Shown: one piece after another, positions 1-6,243 of the stretch | How the letters are laid out: each line of letters opens with the position of its first letter | How positions within the stretch are numbered: the stretch's first letter is position 1 | Source of the DNA: an uncultured cyanobacterium | Lineage (GTDB): Bacteria; Cyanobacteriota; Vampirovibrionia; Gastranaerophilales; Gastranaerophilaceae | Direction of reading: 5' to 3' | Length of the DNA stretch: 14,201 nucleotides | Assembly (NCBI GenBank): GCA_947073895.1 | Contig: CAMTNN010000019.1 | Location: forward strand, 1 to 14,201 | Translations under genes and position numbers: made by a program | The notes under the pieces: model-generated | Database searches by the model: none | Seen by the model: the letters and a program-made list of their open reading frames with translations, nothing else | What the model was told of the DNA's origin: nothing

Positions 1-127
1 GGATGCCAGCCAATATGTTTTGGTAGGTAGTACCATACGTTCTTATCTCTCTTATTTATTAGATGAGAAAAAATTGACAACAAAAATTGTAGAAAATCGT
101 TTTCTGTTTCAAAAAGCAACAGAATAA
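1..127 (+). CDS. C-terminal end of an unidentified protein (5' partial)
   Basis: An open frame runs from the window edge (first full codon at 2) to TAA at 125-127 and gives 41 residues, beginning DASQYVLVGSTIRSYLSYLL and ending in FLFQKATE. It reads like the tail of a globular protein, with an alternating hydrophobic strand and then a helix. I do not recognise the family from so little sequence. It lies upstream of the divergent-PAP2 gene on the same strand; the first ATG in the PAP2 frame is only 20 bases after this stop, so the two may be cotranscribed. No terminator is visible between them. Confidence that this is real coding sequence is moderate, because it is short and continues outside the window. 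Confidence 0.5.
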   Translation, partial: DASQYVLVGSTIRSYLSYLLDEKKLTTKIVENRFLFQKATE

Positions 128-251
128 ATTTATAACATTTGATAAAATGACTGCTTTGCTGTGTTCTCTGTCTACTCTAAATTTTTTGCACTGATTAAGT
201 GGAATACCATGGAACAGCAAAAATTATCCTGTTAAAGCAATAGAACTATTA

Positions 252-665
252 TTGTTTGCTAATGATAAAAGCAGTATACAAAAAGAGCCTTTTTTTTTAA
301 TTTTAAAAAGAAAAGTTGATTTAAGATTATTTACCACAACAGGAGGAATGCCAAGCTCTCATGCAGCAGGAGTTATGGGACTTTCTACTGCGGTTGGCTT
401 AATCAGAGGCTATGATTCAATCGAATTTGCAATAGCTCTTGGTTACGCATTTATTGTAATGTATGATGCCGCTGGGGTAAGACGTGCAGCGGGAAAACAA
501 GCAGCCTGTCTTAATAAGATTATTATGGATTTGTATAAACAAGACCTTGCAGAAGCAGGTGGAAAGCTAAAAGAACTTCTAGGACACACCCCGCTACAAG
601 TTGTTGTGGGTGCTTTATGCGGCATCGCTTATGCTTATTGGGTGCACTATTTATTATTAAAATAA
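252..665 (+). CDS. Divergent PAP2 family protein (DUF212, YuiD-like), possibly 5'-damaged
   Basis: This is a small membrane protein of the divergent PAP2 (DUF212) family, common in cyanobacteria, plants and Firmicutes; its substrate is not established. The family signature is plain: GGMPSSHAAG at residues 31-40, an IVMYDAAGVRRAAGKQA block at about 68-84, and LKELLGHTP at 106-114 followed by a C-terminal hydrophobic helix (about 115-135). The 137-residue reading starts at TTG 252 with no ribosome binding site and lacks the first hydrophobic helix and AQ-x-x-K-like segment that family members usually have (Bacillus YuiD has about 12 more residues before GGMPSSH). The same frame continues upstream to ATG 147 but is cut by TGA at 192-194. 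It may therefore be a 5'-broken gene, contain a sequencing error, or truly start at TTG. Family assignment is firm; the start and intactness are not. Confidence 0.8.
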   Translation: MFANDKSSIQKEPFFLILKRKVDLRLFTTTGGMPSSHAAGVMGLSTAVGLIRGYDSIEFAIALGYAFIVMYDAAGVRRAAGKQAACLNKIIMDLYKQDLAEAGGKLKELLGHTPLQVVVGALCGIAYAYWVHYLLLK

Positions 666-696
666 AACCGGCATGATGTGTTTGTTTTATAGATAC

Positions 697-724
697 TTGC
701 GTAAAAATATTTATTTGATATACT
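697..724 (+). promoter_or_regulatory. Promoter of tRNA-His
   Basis: TTGCGT (697-702), a 16-base spacer and TATACT (719-724) form a sigma-70-type promoter. Its expected start point lies near 731, about 12 bases before the mature tRNA. The -10 box is good and the -35 box keeps only the TTG. The position makes it the natural promoter of the tRNA gene. Confidence 0.55.
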
Positions 725-742
725 AGAAATTGTCGGAATTAT

Positions 743-819
743 GGCGCCTGTCGTCAAGTGGTTAAGACCTCGGATTGTGGTTCCGATATGCATGGGTTCG
801 AATCCCATCAGGCGCCCCA
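743..819 (+). tRNA. tRNA-His (anticodon GTG)
   Basis: A full cloverleaf can be drawn. The acceptor stem is 744-750 with 809-815, seven perfect pairs. The D arm has a GTC/GAC stem. The anticodon stem TCGGA/TCCGA (770-774, 782-786) encloses the loop TTGTGGT, with anticodon GTG at 777-779. The T arm is ATGGG-TTCGAAT-CCCAT. The extra 5' G at 743 opposite C816 is the G-1:C73 pair that identifies tRNA-His in bacteria, and it makes the isotype certain. The 3' CCA is encoded (817-819). It has its own promoter and terminator, so it is a single-gene unit. Confidence 0.97.
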
Positions 820-829
820 TTTACAGAAG

Positions 830-853
830 GAGACCTATAAAGGTCTCTTTTTT
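830..853 (+). terminator. Rho-independent terminator of tRNA-His
   Basis: GAGACCT (830-836), a four-base loop ATAA, AGGTCTC (841-847) and six T's (848-853) form a textbook intrinsic terminator 11 bases after the tRNA. On the opposite strand the hairpin is not followed by a T run, so it should not end the leftward helicase transcript whose stop codon is at 857. Confidence 0.9.
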
Positions 854-856
854 GTT

Positions 857-3493
857 TCAATTAAATTGCTTGAATGCTTCTATTAATCGTTGTTTTTCAT
901 TACTTCCTTTTGTACTAAAACGTAGAAGTTTAATTCCATATTTTTCAAATATAGAATTTTTTAATGAATCCCTTTTTGTTTGTTTATCATTCAAATTATG
1001 ATATTTATAACCATCTACCTCTATAGCCAATAATGGAGATTTGTCAATTTTGCTATATAAAAGAAAATCCACATGCGTCCAATCATTACTTGCATATTTA
1101 AATTCCTCTTGTGTCATTAAACTTGTATCTTTTATTATCATGTTTAAAGGAAAATGAGAAACGATATCAATATTATTATAATCTTGCAAAATTTCTTTAA
1201 TTACAGAGTACATTATATTTTCACTGTCATATTTTGAAATTTTCTTATATTTTTTTAGTAATAATTTCCTTTCTTTTTCATAGCATTTATAAAGATTGTC
1301 GAATATGGAATATAATTTACTTTCTTTTATGTCACAATTATTATATTCAATATATCGAATGAGTTCATCTATATTTGTGTCTCTTTTAGGCTCATTGCCG
1401 TTCACGACAACTATAAGTTGTTCTATTGCTCGAGAGATGGCAACATTCAATCTATTAGGGTTATCTGTAAAGTCTTTTATCTGATTATCAACTGTAGATA
1501 ATATAATAACCTTATTTTCTTGACCTTGAAATTTATCAACCGTATCTGCTTTAACGGAAGTTCCTTTAAATGCATTTTGCAATGCATTTGTTTGATTTCG
1601 ATACGGGGTTACAATTCCCAATGAATCATCGTCAACGCATAAATTTTCATTTGGTATAATTTCATTTTTTATTACATCAATTTGTCTTTGATTAACATTA
1701 TTTATTGCTTGGTTACCTTTAACAGTTTTATACACTATCAAAGGTTTTTTATTTGATTTTGCATTGCTTAATACAATTAACTGATTATTATAAAATTTCT
1801 TGTTACAAAATTCTATTATTTGTGGATGACATCTATAATGTTCCTTTAATAATGTGTTAGGTATATTAGGAAACAATTCAGAAATGCAAGATAACAAACA
1901 ATGATTTTTGTACCTATATGATTCAGATATTTTATGATTATCAAAAATTTTATCAGTAATATTAGCAATATTATTGTCCACAACATTTGGCAGTTGCTTT
2001 AAATCACCGACAATTACTGCTTTTTTAGCACAAGATAAGGCTAATACTCCTGTTGCTAAGTCAACTTGTGATGCTTCATCAACAATAACATAATCATACA
2101 TTACGTTATTGGACAAACAGCTTCTGAGTGAATAAGTAGTACTCAATATAACCGGATAATTTTCAATAAATTTTTCAGATTTTAATGTTAAATCACTTAA
2201 TGTATAAATTTCTCTTTTTTTAGTTTTATATCTTTGCGCAAGTTTTGCCTTAAATACTTTTGCAGAAAGTTCAGAGTATTCTTTCATTTTATCATTAAAA
2301 TTATAATGTTCTAATTTTTTTAAAATATCTGTAATTTCTTTGTTTATTTCGTTTATTTTTATCTTATAGAATCTGTCTTCACAGAGTGCAATTAAATAAT
2401 TTTTATCATATTTATTTAAAAGCTCTTTGGTTAGAGTCTTTTTAAATTTTAATATTTTTGAAAATTCTAAAATATTTTTTATTATTTCGATAATAAAATT
2501 AGGTTTTTTGAAATTCTTTCCTTCTGTTTCAAATAGAAAGCTCATTTCTAATGCCTTTTTCCAAGAATTTATTTCTACAATTTCACTTGGTATATCTATA
2601 TTTTTGAATGATTTTAAATAATTGCAGTGGTGTGCTATTTCAATCTCATATCCATTTAATTCTTGTTTTAATCTTGCAAGAGTAGTTTGTTTTAATAACA
2701 TTTCTTGTAATAATTTATATTTTGAGTTTAATAATAAATACAAATCATTTATTTCTTTATTACTTAGCTGCCAATTTTCTAAACTTGGCAATGGCTTTTG
2801 AGAATTAATAAATTCTTGTTTATTCTCGCTATTGCCTAAATATGCAGCTATAAAATTAACATCATATTTTTTTAATTTGTCAATGATATTTTTTGTAGCA
2901 GAATTATTGCTTGAAACAACCGCAACACTTTCACCTCTGGATACTATATTTGCAATAATATTTAGTATCGTTTGAGTCTTTCCTGTACCGGGCGGTCCTT
3001 CTATTGTAGATAATTTATTATCAAGGGCTTTTTCTACCGCAGCTTTTTGACTTAAATTAAATCCGAATGGATAAATTATATTACTGTCGGTATTTTTCTC
3101 TTTTAAATTAATTATTTTGAAAAAAGTAGCAAATTTGTCTTTTGTTTTTTCCTGTTTCAATGGTTCTTCGCCACTTAAAAAATTGTACAAAACCGTTTCT
3201 GTTTCAATTGTACGAATTCTTGCGTAGTTGTTAGCTAATATATTTATAACTCTACCTTTTTCAGTGGAGCTTTTTATCCCTATTTTATCTGCAATATCTT
3301 TAAAATATTCTAAACGACATTTGACTAATTTATCTTCTTTAGCAGTTGAAATTATTTTTACATCAGAGCAACTATAAGGATAGGTTTTTCCACCTTTGTA
3401 AGTTATCCAATATTTATTACCCGAACAATTACAATATTTTATATCGGAAGTTCTGTCAATACCTTTAATAAAGATTTTATTATTATTATTCAT
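857..3493 (-). CDS. SF1 (Upf1-like) helicase fused to a C-terminal PD-(D/E)XK-type nuclease (DUF2726/DUF559-like)
   Basis: An 878-residue probable DNA/RNA helicase-nuclease. In order: a small N-terminal beta domain (about 1-60, with WITYKGGKTYPY); a Q-motif-like segment GFNLSQ (144-149); Walker A GPPGTGKT (166-173); a long helical, partly coiled-coil insertion (about 240-430); Walker B VDEAS (471-475); motif III GDLKQLP (496-502); HYRCHP (552-557); PYRNQ (630-634); FQGQE (655-659); and the arginine-finger motif NVAISRA (683-689). These fit the AAA_11/AAA_12 layout of SF1 helicases. Residues about 760-878 look like a Vsr/DUF559/DUF2726-type nuclease: VDF (808-810), IEVDG (824-828), RD (841-842) and a closing KLLRFS strand. 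All helicase motifs look intact. The gene is very AT-rich, has no Shine-Dalgarno, has a TAAAAT box ten bases before the ATG, and ends 38 bases from tRNA-His. Such fusions occur in defence islands, but that role is inferred here. Confidence 0.88.
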   Translation of the reverse strand: MNNNNKIFIKGIDRTSDIKYCNCSGNKYWITYKGGKTYPYSCSDVKIISTAKEDKLVKCRLEYFKDIADKIGIKSSTEKGRVINILANNYARIRTIETETVLYNFLSGEEPLKQEKTKDKFATFFKIINLKEKNTDSNIIYPFGFNLSQKAAVEKALDNKLSTIEGPPGTGKTQTILNIIANIVSRGESVAVVSSNNSATKNIIDKLKKYDVNFIAAYLGNSENKQEFINSQKPLPSLENWQLSNKEINDLYLLLNSKYKLLQEMLLKQTTLARLKQELNGYEIEIAHHCNYLKSFKNIDIPSEIVEINSWKKALEMSFLFETEGKNFKKPNFIIEIIKNILEFSKILKFKKTLTKELLNKYDKNYLIALCEDRFYKIKINEINKEITDILKKLEHYNFNDKMKEYSELSAKVFKAKLAQRYKTKKREIYTLSDLTLKSEKFIENYPVILSTTYSLRSCLSNNVMYDYVIVDEASQVDLATGVLALSCAKKAVIVGDLKQLPNVVDNNIANITDKIFDNHKISESYRYKNHCLLSCISELFPNIPNTLLKEHYRCHPQIIEFCNKKFYNNQLIVLSNAKSNKKPLIVYKTVKGNQAINNVNQRQIDVIKNEIIPNENLCVDDDSLGIVTPYRNQTNALQNAFKGTSVKADTVDKFQGQENKVIILSTVDNQIKDFTDNPNRLNVAISRAIEQLIVVVNGNEPKRDTNIDELIRYIEYNNCDIKESKLYSIFDNLYKCYEKERKLLLKKYKKISKYDSENIMYSVIKEILQDYNNIDIVSHFPLNMIIKDTSLMTQEEFKYASNDWTHVDFLLYSKIDKSPLLAIEVDGYKYHNLNDKQTKRDSLKNSIFEKYGIKLLRFSTKGSNEKQRLIEAFKQFN

Positions 3494-3499
3494 AATTGT

Positions 3500-3655
3500 T
3501 TAAATTTTAGCACATTTTCTTAAAGAAATATATAATTTTCTTAAATTGAATTTGAATTTTTCAAATTTGCCTACTTTTTTGCCTGGATGCTCTTTTAATT
3601 TTGGACAATTTTCGCATTCTCTATCATATAGGATTGAATAATTCGAGTTGAAAAA
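3500..3655 (-). pseudogene. Possible coding remnant with a CxxC motif, upstream of the helicase
   Basis: On the minus strand the frame between TAA at 3656-3658 and TAA at 3500-3502 is open for 51 codons. It reads plausibly like protein at first (YSILYDRECENCPKLKEHPG, with a Cys-x2-Cys pair), then becomes Lys/Phe-rich low complexity. There is no ATG, GTG or TTG in frame, so it cannot be a normal gene; it may be a decayed 3' end of a gene that once preceded the helicase, or chance. Its stop lies six bases before the helicase ATG. Confidence 0.2.
3504..3509 (-). promoter_or_regulatory. -10-like box immediately before the helicase start
   Basis: On the minus strand TAAAAT lies ten bases before the helicase ATG, and no ribosome binding site is present between them. 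No convincing -35 box is seen at the usual distance. If this box is used, the transcript would start within a few bases of the ATG. Confidence 0.3.
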
Positions 3656-3688
3656 TTAATGGTACTCACTCTTATTCTATATTTTGAG

Positions 3689-3694
3689 TATAAT
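3689..3694 (+). promoter_or_regulatory. -10 box (TATAAT) immediately before the HEPN-like gene
   Basis: A perfect TATAAT ends nine bases before the ATG at 3704. No Shine-Dalgarno lies between them and no clear -35 box precedes it. The spacing fits a leaderless or nearly leaderless transcript. Confidence 0.4.
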
Positions 3695-3703
3695 TAAAAC
3701 ATT

Positions 3704-4327
3704 ATGATATCAAATTTTAATTTCTTAAAAAGTATAGACAAAAATTTATATAATATTATTACAGAGGCTGAGAGACTATATAGAGATGAATATTTTGATC
3801 AATGTATGGTTCAGACCCGCAAGTTTGGTGAAAATATCTGCAAAAATGTTATAGGAACTAGATGTACGACGGAATCAACATTTGATGAAATGCTTGCAAC
3901 ACTAAAAGATAAAATTAAATCAGAACAAGAAAAAGAATTTATTGATGACTTGTATTTTCTTAAAAAACAAGGTAATTCTTCTGCACATTCAAACACAGTA
4001 AAAAAAGAAGGAATGCTTGCTCTTGAGTGCTTGCAGCGGGCTTTTGAAACTTCTATTAATTATGCAGTTTATTATGCGAAAGCAAATTCAAATATTCTGA
4101 AGCTTCAATACGATATTGATTTATTAATTACAGGTGAAAAATCTAAAAAAACATTATCTGAAAAGTATAAAGAAGGTAAGAAAAAGCCTGTTTCCGTAAA
4201 ACAATCTTATACGATGAAAAGTAAATCAACTAAGAAAAAGGAAGGACTTTCAGCCTTCCAAATTCTTTTGATTATATCTTTTATTATTTCAGGTTTTGTA
4301 ATCTTAAGTTTGTTATTACCTTTATAA
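3704..4327 (+). CDS. DUF4145/HEPN-like protein with C-terminal membrane anchor
   Basis: A 207-residue protein with an all-helical N-terminal domain (about 1-130) like DUF4145, a HEPN-related domain known from the N-termini of some type I restriction subunits and as stand-alone proteins. Visible landmarks are VQTRKFGENICKNVIG (36-51) and LKKQGNSSAH (86-95), matching the family pattern of an Arg-bearing helix followed by a 'GN-x-x-x-H' turn. The HEPN RNase motif R-x4-6-H appears as K88-x6-H95, so RNase activity is doubtful. A Lys/Ser-rich linker (about 145-181) leads to one transmembrane helix (about 184-205), probably with the HEPN-like domain in the cytoplasm. It is divergent from the helicase-nuclease, shares its AT-rich composition, and may be its partner. 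Its stop overlaps that of the convergent phosphoesterase gene. The domain call rests on motif recognition only. Confidence 0.7.
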   Translation: MISNFNFLKSIDKNLYNIITEAERLYRDEYFDQCMVQTRKFGENICKNVIGTRCTTESTFDEMLATLKDKIKSEQEKEFIDDLYFLKKQGNSSAHSNTVKKEGMLALECLQRAFETSINYAVYYAKANSNILKLQYDIDLLITGEKSKKTLSEKYKEGKKKPVSVKQSYTMKSKSTKKKEGLSAFQILLIISFIISGFVILSLLLPL

Positions 4328-6223
4328 GATTCTTTCTTCTTTAGTTTTTGGAGTAATATGAAGCTTATAATCAACGCTTTCTATGTATTCTCGGAATAAT
4401 TGGTCATAGGTTTTGTTGAGAGATACAAAGCGGTCTCTTATTTTGCCTGGCCATTCAATATCATCTTTTACAAGAAATTTTTCTCCAATAACCATTGAGT
4501 AATCTTCATTTAAGTCAATTGGCTCAAATTCTTTTGTAAGCTTGTTCCTAACACGTACTGCTTCTGAATAATCAGCCTTTAGATTTCCTGTGGAAATTGC
4601 TTCAATCATTGTACGGTTAACTTGAACATCAGACCAGTGAATAATTGTATTTCTTGTAGGAGCCTTGAGGTTAGAAAGAATGTTTTCAACAATAAGTCCT
4701 ACCAGTTCCTGGCCTTTTATGCTTCCAATTCTAAGGTTTGACAAGTCTTCACTGACACCGTCAAAGACTTTCATAACCATTAGATTGTCTGCTTCATTTT
4801 CCAGTCCGCCACGTACAATTGATGATTGGAGAGCAACTGTAAATACATCAGGGTTGTGCTTTTCACGTATAACTCGTTTAAGTGCGCTTGTTAAATAATT
4901 CATTAAGTAGCTGTTTTGGTAGCGGATTTCGTTACCGTAAGTAAGAGATGTTAATCCTTTTTCCACACTGTCATCTTTTTCCAGTTCTGCAGCTGCAAGT
5001 GAATGAACTAATGATTTAAAGTTATCATTTTGCATAAGAGCTTTAGAAACATTTTCATCAGAAATACCGAAACTTCTTAAAACAGATTCAACATAAATCG
5101 GGAATTTCTTTTTTGCAGCTTCGATATCAGCGTCTGATTTCAGCTCTCCTAAACTAATAAGCGGCTTTAAGTCATCTTCAAAGAAACTGTCTAAAAACTT
5201 TTGGAATGGGTGTGATTCTAAACCGTCAGCCAGTGTTGTTTCTGTAAAATAAGGGGTCATTTTACCTTTTGCAAAGTTTCCATCGTCATCAAATTCAAAG
5301 TTTAATGCCTTAATCATTTCATTATCTTTGCCAAGAGAGTTAATACTTGTGATACCAACATTAAGCTGTGAGTTTTTATGGTCATGACCGTTTAAAATAT
5401 GGTCAATTTCAGGAACATTATCTCTAATAATTTCAGATAATCTGCCGCCCATGTGAGATAAAAGAATTACTGCACCCTTTGGGTTTTTTGATTTAAAAGC
5501 TTCTACTTCTGCTTTTACTGCTTGAATTGTATCTTGAATATCTTCTTCTTTTAGATTTGCATCTTTTTTGTTGGAGTTATCAAAGAATTCTAATCCTTCA
5601 CAAAGTCCCGGATTGTAGAAATCCATACTTGGAATTGTTACACCCAGAAACATTACTTTATGTAATAAATCCGGTTTTTTATCATCAGGCACGGAATAAA
5701 TAGCAGATTTAACTATGTTTGATGTTTTTTCCATTGTTTCAACTACTTGCGGAGATTTTTCCAAATCAACGTTTGTAACTAAAGATTTCATCGGGTTTTT
5801 ACGCATAACATTAAGAATAAATGATGTTCCCGCATCTAAACAGTGGTTTCCCATTGTATACAATGTTTCCGGAATAACAGGCTTGTTATGTCCCGGAATC
5901 TTATCTACCATTTTTTTTACTATCATTCGCACACTATCAATTGTTTTAAGCAGTGCAAGATTCTGTAAATCTCCGTTTGATAATTCAGGATGAGTTATAA
6001 AACCTTTTTTTGAGGGATTTATGAACCAGTCTCCTACGATTGCAAAGAAATTTAAAGTACTTTCAGATTCTGATTTTGGAAATATTTCTTTTGCGTTATT
6101 TTCAACAGTCTTTAATAATCGCGGCAGTCTCATAATATTCCCGTGATTGTCTGCTGTTGCAAGAATATTTACCCGCGCTCCTTTAAAAGCTGTTTCATTT
6201 CCTTGTATTCTGTTAATCATCAT
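4322..6223 (-). CDS. 5'-nucleotidase / 2',3'-cyclic phosphodiesterase-type metallophosphoesterase
   Basis: A two-domain phosphoesterase of the UshA/YfkN class. The N-terminal calcineurin-like domain carries all metal-binding motifs (numbered from ATG 6223): ADNH (24-27), GDW (64-66), GNH (125-127), SHMGG (256-260) and GHDH (279-282). The C-terminal 5'-nucleotidase domain spans about 425-600 (QSSIVRGGL, then KGQELVGLI). Such enzymes release phosphate from nucleotides. Unlike classical members it has no signal peptide: it starts MMINRIQGNETAFKG and goes straight into the catalytic fold. The start was chosen at ATG 6223 because AGGA at 6237-6234 sits ten bases upstream; a GTG at 6232 would leave almost no spacing, and ATG 6220 is also possible. 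It lies 20 bases downstream of the TPR gene in one operon and ends tail-to-tail with the HEPN-like gene at a shared TTATAA. Family certain, substrate unknown. Confidence 0.88.
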   Translation of the reverse strand: MMINRIQGNETAFKGARVNILATADNHGNIMRLPRLLKTVENNAKEIFPKSESESTLNFFAIVGDWFINPSKKGFITHPELSNGDLQNLALLKTIDSVRMIVKKMVDKIPGHNKPVIPETLYTMGNHCLDAGTSFILNVMRKNPMKSLVTNVDLEKSPQVVETMEKTSNIVKSAIYSVPDDKKPDLLHKVMFLGVTIPSMDFYNPGLCEGLEFFDNSNKKDANLKEEDIQDTIQAVKAEVEAFKSKNPKGAVILLSHMGGRLSEIIRDNVPEIDHILNGHDHKNSQLNVGITSINSLGKDNEMIKALNFEFDDDGNFAKGKMTPYFTETTLADGLESHPFQKFLDSFFEDDLKPLISLGELKSDADIEAAKKKFPIYVESVLRSFGISDENVSKALMQNDNFKSLVHSLAAAELEKDDSVEKGLTSLTYGNEIRYQNSYLMNYLTSALKRVIREKHNPDVFTVALQSSIVRGGLENEADNLMVMKVFDGVSEDLSNLRIGSIKGQELVGLIVENILSNLKAPTRNTIIHWSDVQVNRTMIEAISTGNLKADYSEAVRVRNKLTKEFEPIDLNEDYSMVIGEKFLVKDDIEWPGKIRDRFVSLNKTYDQLFREYIESVDYKLHITPKTKEERIL

Positions 6224-6243
6224 TCCACACACTTCCTTTTAAC

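Noticed and set aside
147..251. TGA read as tryptophan (alternative genetic code)
   Set aside because: TGA ends other genes here, such as the helicase and the second XRE regulator, and Trp is encoded by TGG throughout.
743..819. Attachment-site duplication of the tRNA 3' end
   Set aside because: No second copy of the T-arm/acceptor sequence was seen elsewhere in the window and there is no integrase gene.
741..1001. Open frame reading through the tRNA-His gene
   Set aside because: It covers a certain tRNA, its terminator and the antisense end of the helicase, and the translation has no protein character.
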